A stretch of 36,185 nt of DNA from the NCBI GenBank assembly GCA_001586965.3, contig LUCW03000023.1:47501-83685 (forward strand), in the 5' to 3' direction. The notes beneath the pieces were generated by a model. The model was given only the letters and a program-made list of their open reading frames with translations. It searched no databases and was not told the DNA's origin. Shown piece after piece: positions 19,761-31,785 of the stretch. Source of the DNA: Sphaeroforma sirkka. Taxonomy: Eukaryota; Opisthokonta; Ichthyosporea; Ichthyophonida. Numbering within the stretch: the stretch's first letter is position 1; each line of letters begins with the position of its first letter. The translations under genes and the position numbers were made by a program.

Positions 19761-21480
19761 GACTATAGGACCGTAGCTCGGCCAGTGATGAATTAATCGG
19801 CATCATAAAGAAAGTTAAACCCAACAGCCAAGTATAACCATCCGAGTCAACACAGTTCTCTTCGATACTAGACCATCAGCCATCAAACCAAGACGATGGA
19901 TCATAGGAGTACATACTGCAATAGATAGTTGGACAATGTACCTGGACGCATGAAGCAGTCATCACTTATGTTGATGTTCTTACACTTTAACGACAATGCA
20001 CTAGACGCAAGAGAAGGCAACTCAGGCCGACGAAGTCGACAGCACCGAGCACTGATGAACCAATGTATGAGGCGGGGAACTTACTTAGACTTCACTGATA
20101 TCGAGGGACATTCACACACTTCTTAACTTAAAGCATGCTTCGCCTACACTTCAGAGGGATGAGGACCAAATACTCAGTTGCAGAGCCACCGTTGGGATGT
20201 TTATTTCTAAGCCAGGTTGAGATCAACCGAGAGCACAGGTAAACACTGACTCCAACGAGTGTGGTTGAGACATCCCGAACTCGTATAATTATTTAGGTGA
20301 TACGCAAAAATATATAAAGATTTGATCGATTTTGGAAATTGAATGAGTTTTAGCACCGAGTTTTTTGGTGAGGAACGAGTTGCAAATCGAGTTTTTTTTT
20401 TTTTGAAACGCGGCACTTTCGAAAACCAAACAAACAAAAACGAGTTGATTGGCAAGTTTACGCCAGATTTGACACGAGTTCCGAGCCAAAATACGAGGTT
20501 CTAACACGAGTTTAATTTAAACGCAAACGAGACCAAAACTTTTACAACAATTTGATAAATGTAGTGAATGTTTACATACAATGGAATCACGAGATTAGAA
20601 CCCCGGTTTTCAAAGTGTGGCCAAAATGATTTTGAGAGTAAGAAGAAGAAAAACGGAAATTACCTAGAGGGGTTTATGAATACTTTGGGTTTTAGAGAGT
20701 AAAAAACACCCTGAAATCGAGTGTCAGGATGTAATTATTGACTGCCAACACGTGAATCAATGGTTTCCAAAATACTGCAAGGTTTTAGACATTAGTGGCC
20801 GGTAGTGTTCTGCGTGTTTATATCATAACAACATGACACACAAAGAAAAGGTAAGAGATCTCTGTGGCATATAGTTCCGATTATGAATTGAAAAATTGAC
20901 GTACTGATGAGAGTATATTTACACAACCATGTAAATCCCTTGCTTAATATTAGATAGCCTTTCAATCTTGGTAAAGCATCAGCAGATCCAAGTGAAAGTA
21001 CTATACCGTGTACTCGGCTTGTCTGGCCTCATATATAATCATATTATACGCTATATTAAACCTTATCTGTGTCTAACGGTGCGCGAATGCAAGCAATTAG
21101 AGAATCGCAACCGGCTCTGTGAATACTATTACAGCTATATATACAATAGAGTAGTTGCTTTTGGCGGCAAAATTAGGTATGGAGGCATATTAAGTTGCCG
21201 GACACTTGATAGCCGGATAAATAGCCGGTACCGGAATCTTAATATTTTTGGGTCAGATATCTTAAGATGCCGGACAGTCCAAAAATTGGGCTTATTTATA
21301 TTTGTGGGGGGGGGGGGGGATGAATGGGGGTGGCGTTTGTCTTCTTCCAACTTTAGATTTGCAATAATAAATATCTGATAGCCACAAACATCTTCAGCCA
21401 AATCATACCAGTAAAATTGTTAGGCATACACACACGTGATGTAGCAACCCGTATTAGACCTTCCGGGAGGTTGACAATTT
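19761..21480. other. Non-coding stretch after the relic
   Basis: No gene is visible. It contains CGAGTT-rich sequence with a T12 run (about 20330-20520), scattered CCGGA strings (21190-21290) and a 14-base G run near 21306. Short open frames here have no recognisable family. Confidence 0.5.
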
Positions 21481-21481
21481 T

Positions 21482-21665
21482 TCCAATAAAAAGGAGTGGA
21501 TGGGCGCAGCGACCAAAGAAGTCCGAGACCTAGTGGAACGAGGGACCTTCACTCTTGTAGACTCTAAACCTGCAAAAAACGCGATTATGAATTCCAAATG
21601 GGTCTTTACTCCAAAAATGGACTCTGCTGGAAAAATCGAGCGTTTTATCACTAATCATTCGCGTG
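21482..21665 (+). mobile_element. Fragment of a Ty1/copia-type reverse transcriptase
   Basis: The frame reads KEWMGAATKEVRDLVERGTF, then TLVDSKPAKNAIMNSKWVFT and PKMDSAGKIERF. This is the signature opening of the copia (RVT_2) reverse transcriptase domain, where A...E...L...GTW.LV is followed by WVF..K.D..G.IER. The fragment stops there; catalytic motifs are absent and nothing downstream continues the domain. Confidence 0.75.
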
Positions 21666-22780
21666 AACCGCATAGAGTGACCCACTTTATAGCTATCCAT
21701 GTTATATTGCTTGTCAGAAGTGCGTTTACCCATGACATACAGTGGAAAGGTTTCATATATTTTATGACAATGTTCAAAAGTGCAAGGTACATTTGCCGGT
21801 GATCCTTCATCCTGACCTTCTTTCCCGTTCTCTCCTTCCTTCCTTTTGTTCTTCTCCAGACTAGAAACTCAAAAGTTTTTTGTATGTACAGGAATGGAAT
21901 GTATTTTGATTTAAAATAGTGTGAGTATGTATCATCAGTCAGAGGGCATCTACGGGCTCATGAACAAACGTATATTTACTCTAACACAAAGGGACATTCT
22001 ATAACATCGACAAATATACAACTCGCCATATCGACAGTGTTAATATCAAATGATTGTAAACAATTGGGCAATTACCAATACTGAAGTTGTTATATACCAC
22101 GATGTGCATACAAAAAAAAAATCCGTCGACGGTGATCAAGTATTGGCTACTTCTATCGAGCACTAGATAATTTCAGTGTGAAGGGTGGCTAAAGAACAAA
22201 TTTATACTCTTCTTTGTCATATATATATAACAGACCTGGGCACCCACATGTAGGGAACTGGACTGACTTGACTGAGAGACTAGGGAAGCGTTCACAGATT
22301 GCCCGCATATACATGCACCATCAGTAGCTAACCCGTGTCTGTGGCAACCAAATGGTGTATTTTTTAAAATTAGCGAGTTCCTGACAAAATAGGCTCACAT
22401 ATATATGTATAACTGAGAATTCATAGAACCAAATTGCAAGTGCTGAACAGAACCAGCTTGTTTAGATATTCAGAAGACACTTGCGTAAAGTACGGAGCTC
22501 ACTACGAGTGCAGAAGCTAGCGATACTGAACTTTTTATTGACTTGAGTTGAAGTACGTATACCTCATTTATAGTATCTCACAGTCAGCCCGGTTAAGCCG
22601 ACTTGACATGTTTTTACCTGAATATCATATGATTGGGCAAAAAAAAAAGGAACGATAATCAAAAGTCAAATATGACGAAAAGAAGACGAAGTTTGTCGGA
22701 GAAAAACTATAAGAGAAGCTACAAACAAGTCTACAACGGCGAAACGCGCTTCTGAGGCGTCAAAATCAGGTGTTCACACT
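21666..22780. other. Stretch without recognisable genes
   Basis: AT-rich sequence with no coding frame I can support. A short frame at 22671 begins MTKRRRSLSEKNY but has no recognised relatives. Confidence 0.5.
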
Positions 22781-22784
22781 TTTA

Positions 22785-22803
22785 TTAGGGTTTAGGGTTT
22801 AGG
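22785..22803 (+). repeat. Interstitial telomere-like repeat
   Basis: The bases read TTAGGGTTTAGGGTTTAGG, about two and a half TTTAGGG units. They lie at the 3' side of the - strand LINE element, so on that element's own strand they read as CCCTAAA units near its tail. Confidence 0.85.
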
Positions 22804-23176
22804 TACCTTTATTTGTTTACACGCTATTGCTATATACAATGCCTGAAGTCCGGGGTGGACTTGTGGCTACCGGCAGGTGTTGGCAGTTCCCGTGACCCTG
22901 CTTTTCAGGGGAGGGCGAACTGGACTGTCTAGGGGCTGAGTCTTTTGCGGTCTGTGGTTGTTGTACTTGTTGAGTTGTTTTCTTTGGCTGTAGTTGTCTT
23001 AGTGGTGTGGGCGTTTGACAACCGTAACTGGATTGACACAGAGTCTGTGAGTAAGCTGTGACAGATATGCATATCGTTTCATTGAATATGAGGTATGGTA
23101 CAGTGGCTCACCAGTGTATCATACTCACTACCGCATCACCGGGTCGCGATGTGCGACTTTGCCTGCCGGTAGGCAT

Positions 23177-24060
23177 TCAGGGAGGGTGTGGGCGGGACGG
23201 GGGGCTTTTCATCGCGCTGTGTTCGTTGATATATGTGCTATTCAACTTCAGGTCAATGCATATTTGTCGCAGGCATATTTGCCAGCGTCTGATCAAGTCA
23301 GGCGGAGTCACGCTACTACATATGTAGGATAGTGTAATGTCTATTGGAATGTCATTGTCTAAGCCCTGGTCAATGTCAAACAGGGGGTGTATGTGGTGGT
23401 TTGGGAGTTTGCGTGTCCAGTGCTGGGGCGCCGCTATATAGGCACTAGCCTCTGGATGTAGTGTGTTGAAATCCATTTGCGGATATCTATCCATAATGTT
23501 CTGTGGGCTTGTTCGAAGCGACGTCTGCGCTCTAACGAAGGCCAGGTATAATCGTTTTGTGGGTGTTCGGAGTCTATGAGGAGGGTGTGTACTATTGTGG
23601 TCATGAATCGCGGCACTGGGAACACACACTTCATCAATACTTGGGGTGGTATGGGTCCTTTGTGCAAGTACACCAATTGGTCGTGTAGTGTGAGTATGTC
23701 AGTGTAGCGCTTATGGGTGATTAGGGCGTCAAGTAGGTTGCTATCAACTACAATCTCTTTCTGTGGTGAGATAAGTTTGAACATGTAGGGGAGCACGAGG
23801 GGACAATTGAAGTGTGATGTGGTGAAAGGTGTTTTGCTGCAGCCAATGCATGTGAGACCTGCCGGGGTCTTTTCTAGCGTGAACATATACCTGTTCGTGA
23901 CGTGCAGTGCGATTATCGTTGGTACTCTGAATAGGAGACTGTTGAAGCTGTGATGTTCGAGTGGCGTGTCGAGTCGGTACCGCTCTTCCTCGCCTGGATA
24001 GATGAGTCCAAATCGGAGTTCGCGAGCCGCTTGTCGATGTAGCGCGCTTTCCTTTTAGTT
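23177..24060 (-). pseudogene. LINE C-terminal region with zinc-knuckle-like motif
   Basis: The frame at 23434-23886 reads YMFTLEKTPAGLTCIGCSKT, then an HFNCPLVLPY segment. The C-x2-C-x8-H-x2-C spacing resembles the Cys/His cluster seen after the RT in many LINEs. It continues to WPSLERRRRFEQAHRTLWID and then hits a stop. The overlapping frame 23177-23629 may continue the protein after a frameshift (ending region DLIRRWQICLRQICIDLKL), but that is less certain. Confidence 0.6.
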
Positions 24061-24389
24061 TGGCTTTTTGTTTGTGTATGCTTGTTTCAGTTTCCTGTAT
24101 GTTATGAACTGAGGGTAGTGAAGTACGTTCTCGCGAGCGAGCATAGTGAGTCTCATAGGGATAAATATGGTTGCCTGTCTGCCCAAATATTCCTGTAAAG
24201 GATTTTTGTTTGACATACGAGTTATATGATGTATAAGACTCACGAATTGCCAGGTGCATAGTGCTCGTGCGTGGAGGAGTCCACATAACTGAATTTGTCT
24301 CAGCATAGTTGGTGTGGCTTTTGTTGGGGTCTTTTTCTGTGCGGCAGGGGAGAGAATATATCCAGAGGCTTTATGAAATTACGGTATCG

Positions 24390-25227
24390 AGTTTGTCGAG
24401 TTATGTATTGATTTGTGACGGGATCGAGTAGCGTGATAGTGGAATAAAAGCAAGACCGTAGGTGATTTTCGAAAGTATAAATACTCGGAAGATCATGAGC
24501 TTGTTGTGTGGGTGTAGGTGGATCCCAGCTCGGAAGCCAAGGGGGCCGCTGTGGCTTATGGATTCATTCAGAATATTTATACGTGTTTCCAACATTTGTA
24601 CGACGTCTATTCCTTTGGGTCCCATAAGGAATCCCAAGTATCTAGCAGTGGGGTGGGCATCGATACTATTCAGTCCGAGCATGGAACTTGTGTGCTATTT
24701 TGGGATTTTGCGGTGCTACATATATCGATTTCTTTGGGTGGAATTCAACACCAGAGCGTTTGCCCCATACATAAGCATGGTTGAGGTCTAATTGCAATTT
24801 GCTGTGATCGCGGTTGTATAGTGCCAGGTCGTCGACCCAGCTGATAAAGCCTCGGGGGACGACTTTAGCAAGGGTATCAAGTAGCGGGTCAATGTATATG
24901 TTGAAGAGTGTGGGGGTGATTGGATCTCCCTAAGTTAAACCATGAGCACGTGTGAACGTAAGGCCGAGGACTTGTTGATATGTAATACGAGGGACTACAT
25001 TATGGTACATGTTTTGGAAGAGGGTGATCAATGGGATGGGTATCCGTCGATTGTGTAGAAGGCGCCAGAGGCGATCGAGTTTGAGTGAGTCATGTGCTTT
25101 CTTAATATCCAGGAATACCTGGTGGGTGTATTGGGCTGTGGGGCTTGATTGATCGATCTATTCCTTTAGGGTGAGGGCGTGTGTGAAGCATGAGTAGCCT
25201 GATTTGAACCCGCCTGTTTTTTTAAGA
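24390..25227 (-). pseudogene. LINE reverse transcriptase, broken
   Basis: The palm and thumb of a non-LTR reverse transcriptase, which would copy the element's RNA at a nicked target. The two catalytic Asp of motif C are kept (WVDD), as is the motif A Asp. A TAG stands at the usual Gln before GDP in motif B, a CAG-to-TAG type change. Another stop follows the TLKE segment near 25160. A frameshift lies near 24680, just before MLGLNSIDAHPTARYLGF. The reading frame is therefore inactive in this copy. Confidence 0.8.
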
Positions 25228-25858
25228 CTTTATACGGAAAGTAGGTAGGGGCGACTGTTTATTCTTATCTTCGGCCTGTAGCTAGCGAACTTTGCCCAGA
25301 CTCCAACCTAGAGGGCAGAGACATGCATATCTACTAGGCAACATGATAATAAGGTAGAGAAGACGTTAATACCAGTTCTGGTACTTATAAAAAATCGAAG
25401 ATGTTTGGCCCAAAAATATGGGAGGGCTTCCCTGAAACATATATATGCTTTGGAGCACCCTTGCAAATAACTGTTATAGCTGCGAAGACAAGCTGGGGGT
25501 CCCAAAACTGCGAATGCAATAGAACTAAGACAATAAGTGTAATTGTTTAACAAATAATATATGTGAAACAAAGACAGTTCAGTATCTCGTGGATAGTATA
25601 GTGGCTAGTATCTCCGCCTGTCACGCGGAAGACCCGGGTTCAATTCCCGGTTCGCGAATTTTGTTAATTATTTTTTTTCTTCTAATTTTGGACTATTGTA
25701 TTCTGTATGTATATCACGGAAACATCCATATACAATACTGGGCCACCATAAATCGTCGAATGTGATCAGCGGGTTTTCTTTATATTAACAATCATATATA
25801 GTGCTTCTGCACATAAATGGGCAATCCGTGCTGTATTGTAATGTTCTCTTTATCAGTA
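25228..25858 (+). repeat. tRNA-Asp-bearing duplicated block, copy 2
   Basis: This 631-bp block matches 16120-16752 almost base for base. Differences include a shorter A run near 25415 and single substitutions. Its left edge cuts the LINE reverse transcriptase; its right edge is followed by a 59-bp spacer and the foldback element. Confidence 0.95.
25587..25658 (+). tRNA. tRNA-Asp (anticodon GTC), copy 2
   Basis: Identical over the mature sequence to the copy at 16482-16553: the same acceptor, D, anticodon and T stems, the same A and B boxes and a TTTT terminator just after. Both copies look functional by structure. Confidence 0.93.
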
Positions 25859-25917
25859 TGTAGTAAACACATCAAAATACGATACTAAAACCTACTGAGT
25901 CTCCCTGAGGCTCAGTG

Positions 25918-27065
<1,148 letters not shown>

Positions 27066-27070
27066 ATAAA

Positions 27071-27710
27071 TCTGCAAATTAGCAAACTGTTGTTAATAGA
27101 TTAAGATAACAAGTAAGAGAGAAAGTAAGCTGGCAAACTGTTGCTAACAGATTAAGATAACAAGGAAGAAAATTTTGTTGCAACTTAGCAGACTGTTGTT
27201 AATAGATTGAGATAGCAACCACTGAAATTTGCAAATTAGCAAACTGTTGTTAATAGATTGAGATAGCAACCAATTAAATTTGCAAATTAGCAAACTGTTG
27301 CTAATAGATTAAGATAACAAGTATAATTAAACTGTTGTTTATATATTAAAATAGCAAGTAAGGAAATTTGCAAGATGACATAGTTGTTAATATATTTAGA
27401 TGACAACCAAGTAAATTTGCAATTTAGCAAACTCTTGTTAATAAAATAGGATAACAAGTAAGAGAAAATGTAAGTTGACAAACTGTTGTTAATAGAATAA
27501 GATAACAAGTAAGATAGTAAGTAAGTGAGCAAACGGTTAATAGATTCATATAAAGAGAAATTAAGTTAGCAAACTGTTGTTAATAGCAAATATAACTACC
27601 AAGGGAGTTTGCAAGTAAGTAAACTGTTATTAATAGATAAAAATAGCAAGCAAGGGAGTTTTCAAGTTTCGCAAACTGTTGTTAATAGATCAAGATAACA
27701 AGTATAAAGG
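27071..27710 (+). repeat. Degenerate minisatellite with dyad core
   Basis: About a dozen units, 45-60 bp apart, share a core like AAACTGTTGTTAATAGATTA followed by AGATAACAAG. Between cores lie variable A/G-rich stretches such as TAAGAGAGAAAGTAAG or GGGAGTTTGCAAG. Within each core TTGTTA faces TAACAA, so each can form a small hairpin. No protein is supported on either strand. Confidence 0.88.
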
Positions 27711-28699
27711 CCATTGCTATTCTTGCCAGATATGTACCTATTTATCAAAATCGAGGTTATGAAGTTAAAAATTTTCTGGCTACGTGTGACGGCTATATAT
27801 ACATTATTCGTCACGCTTTGTATATTGTAGGAAGGTAAAATGATGGTAAGATCAAGCACTTTGGTAAGATGTTGTTCTACATGGAGACATAAGCCATCTA
27901 TAAGTCTGCTCTTTATAGTTTGCAGGCATCGGTAGGATAAGGGCCAGGGACGCCACTGACGATGAGACTCGTATTCGCTAACGGGTCCCTAAGTCAGGCC
28001 GCTGTAAACCCAGGGCAGTTCTTCTTCTCGGACTGATATTAAATGAAAATGAATATACACAAGAACCTGAAGGATCTTTGTAGCGGCAATGTCAAGGTCA
28101 GGTCTCAAAGCGCTCTACATGCAGAAACGTAAGAAAGTTCAGATGCGCACTTTTAAGTTGTAATCCAGATAACAGACGCGAGATACAGACTCGGCTGCAA
28201 ATGACATAACTAAACTCAAGAACATATCCAGACACTTTGCTGATTGGGGGCTTAACGATAAACTGACTGTCTTTGGGACTCGAAGGTTCACAGATGAGCG
28301 AGTCGACACATGCGCAAGTCGAAATCTGGTTCAAGAATTTGAGATTGGATCCGCTTACCCTGAATTCGAGCCAGACTCAATCACGTTTAATGCTATAGAT
28401 AGTACTCTTGTACTCAATCACGTTTAGTGCTATAGATAGTACTCTCGTCGTGAATCATCACAAGGTCAAGCGTGACTATCGCTCCAAATATCTACAGGAA
28501 AAATAAATTATACTTTTCTGACCAGTTGACTCCACGATATTCGCCTTTCTACAACACCTCACCAACGCATATCATGTTATGACACCTGGCCACAACACAA
28601 CACCTGACGATGCAGCTATCTAGATCCTCAGAGGATATTCGTTAGAGCTCGAGTTTTAACGGAAGATACAGCCCAACACAAGTTATAATGGCATGCTAT
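27711..28699. other. Spacer between minisatellite and LTR element
   Basis: No gene I can support. It contains a two-unit tandem repeat (28375-28448). An open + strand stretch around 28240-28420 has no recognised family. Confidence 0.5.
28375..28448 (+). repeat. 37-bp tandem duplication
   Basis: ACTCAATCACGTTTAATGCT and the following 17 bases are repeated at once, with two base changes (units 28375-28411 and 28412-28448). Confidence 0.92.
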
Positions 28700-29208
28700 T
28701 GTAAACTTCGATGGAAATTACTAGGTTTCAAACCATATTAAACTAAAATACAATTTAGTCAGTTAGGATTTAGCAGTGGTAGCTTGTGTAAGAATGATCG
28801 GGACTGCCTCTTGTTAAGAGCCTAAATATCCTCGATCACACAGGGCGTACCTCTAGCTGTTCTTTATTGAATAATTTTCACTAGAAGTACTAAATGTTCA
28901 TGACCACTTGCCTAATTTGTAAATAGACATAATAACGTAAGTCACGTTAATACATTAGCTGATATAAATAAAGTTCCATCTGAAGAAAAGTTAAAAAAAA
29001 GAAAAAAAGACTTATTGGATTTTGGAGATTGGCGGGAGGACCAAAATCAATAAGTAGTAGTTCGGAGATTATAAAATTTAGTTTATAATATCCTACATCT
29101 ACTAATGTCTCAAATAGGTCCAAGTAGATGAGTCATACCAAATACTCAGGCTATTGGAGCCATCAAAGTGAATTTAGAACACTTTGGAAATATTGGAAAA
29201 AGAGCTTG
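28700..29208 (-). repeat. 3' LTR of the gypsy-like element
   Basis: It matches 35759-36185 closely across that whole length. The right limit is set by where the partner copy leaves the window, so the true LTR may extend further. On the - strand it has CAATAAAGAAC, a candidate polyadenylation signal (near 28862-28872). It carries about 80 extra bases at 29001-29080 absent from the other copy. Confidence 0.88.
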
Positions 29209-29422
29209 TACTAATTATTTAAAATACAAATAAAACCAATGTATTATCTCAATTGATCTTGATATTTTAGACTGACCGGAGGCCGTATTTCTACATAGCC
29301 CCAGTAGCTTTTTAGAACTACGAACGTACGTTAAGATACGATCTAGTTGGTAAAGCGAAAACCAAAGTAAAAACGGTTTCGGTCATGACTTATCGAGTAA
29401 GTATGTGCCTATATGTACGAGT

Positions 29423-30172
29423 TCAAGACTCATGTTGTACTCTATGTCGTTTAGTATTTGGTCCAGTAACCATTTCCGATGTAGGCGCCTTACGTTTATT
29501 ATTTGGTAAGGTATTAGCCAAAGGCTGTTCTTCATTAGTAAGTAAGTTTGAACAATTTTCTGCACTGTTGGTAAGCAGATCAGAAAGTTTAGTCACGTAG
29601 GAAGTAGGTGGCAAATAGGGAATTTCAGATCCGTCAGGGTTTGTAGTCACCTGAGGAAACCCTTTTCGTTTATCTCGTGTGTTCTTATGTAAACGCTTAT
29701 TCCATTTCTTATTAAAGATACGAAGAAAGTCGCGAGATTCACGAAATGCATCGGAGGTTAGCCAAGCTACTGTCCCATCCATGAAACGGGTCTTGTAGTA
29801 AGTGTAACCGTCTTCGGATGTTTTGTCAATTATATCTTTGACTTGTGACTCCATAACTGGTACATCAGAATCAAATGAGCGAGCGAATGAGAGTTCGGAG
29901 ATAGGGATACGGTGAGTGCCTAGATTGGTTGCGCTAGTACCATCAATGTTATTCACTTCGTAAGTATCACTCTTCTCATCATGGTAGGAAATAACAAAAG
30001 GTCCTATCGTCTTAGAAGAGAGTTCGGTAACGTTGGCGTTTCGATTTATAATGTTAACGTAATCGCCGACTTTGAACTGAACAATGTTCTTAGTGTTATT
30101 CCATCGGTCATACGCTTTAAGTAGGACGCGATTCTTGTGCTCGAGTAAACAGGGGTAAACAACGTTCTGCAT
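29423..30172 (-). pseudogene. Integrase C-terminal part with GPF and chromodomain-like region
   Basis: The frame of 249 residues continues the integrase in another frame. FKVGDYVNIINRNA resembles the GD.V...R segment of gypsy integrases, and SSKTIGPFVISYHDEKSDTY carries the GPF motif. Residues about 110-155 (VKDIIDKTSEDGYTYYKTRF, then DGTVAWLTSDAFRES) resemble a chromodomain, which in chromoviruses directs integration to modified chromatin. The tail is basic and ends with NKRKAPTS and NTKRHRVQ, possibly nuclear localisation signals. The chromodomain call rests on pattern only. Confidence 0.65.
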
Positions 30173-31067
30173 ATGCTCGATCTTTTGAAGCCACGGGGTA
30201 GCGTGTTTTCGGGCGCAGTTTTATCAAACGTTGCTTGTAATTCACTATAGCGGCCAAAGAAATAGTGAAACGGGAGTGTTCCAGTTTGAGGATTCATGCA
30301 GTTATTCATTTGAGTCTGAACCCATTTCAAATGATAAGGCCACATATCCTCAACGTCGTCTAGTGCGGTACGCAAGAGTTTCTTAAGTTCTCTATGACGT
30401 GTCTCATTTGCACCCTGCGTTTGAGGTTTGTAAGGAACACCACGCCTATGGGTCATGCCTGATACGAGTATAAGTGCCTCCATTACGTCGGTACAAAACT
30501 CACTACCGTTATCAGAACATAGTACTCGGGGGAAACCGAAGTCATTAAAGACGTGATAGCATAATTCTGCCACTGTTTGTGGACGTTTGTTCGGTATTGC
30601 ATAAAGCAAGTTATAGCCCGAAGCCACACATAAGAAATGACAGATATATACATCGCCAGTATGCTTGGATCGCGGGAGTTTAACCAAATCGACTATGACT
30701 CGGCGCATCGGTTGGTCTTCTGTCACACTTTTTTTAGGGGTGCCCAACCGTATCGCTTGATCTGGTTCTTTTCACAATCAGTACAGCGTCGGTATACTTC
30801 ACGTATGGTTTCTTTCAGCGCCGGGTGATCAAGCCCTGCACGAATAGCCATTTTATAAGTATGCTCATATGCTCGATGCGTTAAATTATGTATAATTTTA
30901 ACTCTACTTTCGAGCTCCTCTAAGTCAGTCAGATTCTGCGTAACGCTGGCTGGATGAACCATAGTCCTGTTGGAAAGGGCAACCTCAGTATCAGGAGGGG
31001 TAGAGTCCTGAGATACATAATTGACAACATTGGATTGTTGAAGTATCTTCTTCAGTTGTTTCGCCAC
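30046..31067 (-). pseudogene. Retroviral-type integrase, frameshifted
   Basis: The enzyme would insert the element's cDNA into chromosomes. The first frame (30723-31067) holds the zinc domain: HNLTH, then CTDC, an H-x3-H...C-x2-C arrangement. After a frameshift near 30740 the second frame (30046-30747) holds the catalytic core: RRVIVDLVKLP with the first Asp, CSDNGSEFC with the second, and QGANETRH with Glu exactly 35 residues after the second Asp. The catalytic triad is therefore kept, but the frame is broken at both ends of the core. Confidence 0.88.
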
Positions 31068-31155
31068 TCCTGGCTGTTCTTAAGCAGCGCTTTAAGTAGT
31101 TGAGTGCGAGCTTCAGGTTCTCTTAGAGTTTTGAGTCTTTGATCCATGGCCTTAG

Positions 31156-31785
31156 CTAGTTCCATGTTTTTTTACGATCTAATGCCGTTTCAATCGGCAT
31201 TACCTCGACTGCAATCTTGTTGGGTGCATGTGTTGTACGAGTCTTGAGCTTTTGTTCAAACTCTTTAGACTCCTCTAGTTTAGCTAAGAATTCGGTTGAG
31301 GGTTTCCACTTAGTGGTACCTGCAGGACCGATGCGACAAACAATGGTGTGTTTCCAAGGCGTCTTCTTAATAGAATAGGATCCCTGATACAAGAACGTGT
31401 CGGTTTCACGGTCGACATAAATAGGTTCGTCTTGAATCATATTAATTAAATCACGTATCCATGGGTCGGAGTTACGTAAGGGACAACACAGCGTAATGGT
31501 AGATTTAGTAATATTAACATAATTTAACAACTGTGCGATAAGTTGACAAGGTGGGTTAGCCCACGCATTATGCTTTGATAAGTCAAGCTGAAATGCATCA
31601 CCTTTAGGATGAGTCAACGACCTATATTCAGAAACCTGTTTGTTATGTTCTGCGGCAAACATATCAACAGTAAATGGACCCCATCGTGATTGAGCGAGGT
31701 TAAACCATTTCTTATTTAGCATCCAATCGGTTGCTAATAACTCTTTGACTGTTTTCTGGTAGTCGGGCACAAGTCGAGAGAGCAT
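31156..31785 (-). pseudogene. Dam-methyltransferase-like domain between RNase H and integrase
   Basis: The frame reads DWMLNKKWFNLAQSRWGPFT, then VDMFAAEHNKQVSEY, then FQLDLSKHNAWANPPCQLIA, then a hydrophobic strand STITLCCPLRNSDPWI. This order (W...WG...VD.FA...N, then A.PP, then PLW..QPW-like) is that of the DNA N6-adenine-methyltransferase-like domain found after RNase H in DIRS-type retrotransposons. NPPC sits where methyltransferases have the [DNS]PP[YFW] motif; Cys replaces the aromatic residue. It is 209 residues long, follows the end of RNase H after a frameshift, and precedes the integrase zinc domain. Methyltransferase activity is not implied. Confidence 0.6.

Larger units (their letters stand above)
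22785..25227 (-). mobile_element. Truncated non-LTR (LINE) retrotransposon
   Basis: Reverse transcriptase motifs appear in order on the - strand. Near 25210-25160 is GFKSGYSCFTHALTL. Near 25125-25085 is VFLDIKKAHDSL (motif A). Near 24935-24890 is GDPITPTLFNIYIDPLL (motif B). Near 24842-24818 is WVDDLALY (motif C). Near 24640 is ARYLGFLMGPKGIDVV, in the thumb. A C-terminal part with CIGC...H..C lies near 23850-23800. The 5' part, including any endonuclease, is missing because the tRNA-Asp block begins at 25228. Motif C has W in place of the usual Y or F. The element is broken by an in-frame stop where motif B expects Gln, and by several frameshifts. Confidence 0.85.

Noticed and set aside
23058..23332. 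+ strand open frames over the LINE
   Set aside because: The LINE motifs are on the - strand, and these frames show no family features.
27071..27710. CRISPR-like array
   Set aside because: Repeats with variable spacers and a dyad look superficially similar, but the units are degenerate, the spacers are related to each other, no cas genes exist and the DNA is eukaryotic.
28226..28510. Homeodomain-like string (VEIWFKNLRL) on the + strand
   Set aside because: A short chance resemblance to the recognition helix; no homeodomain surrounds it.
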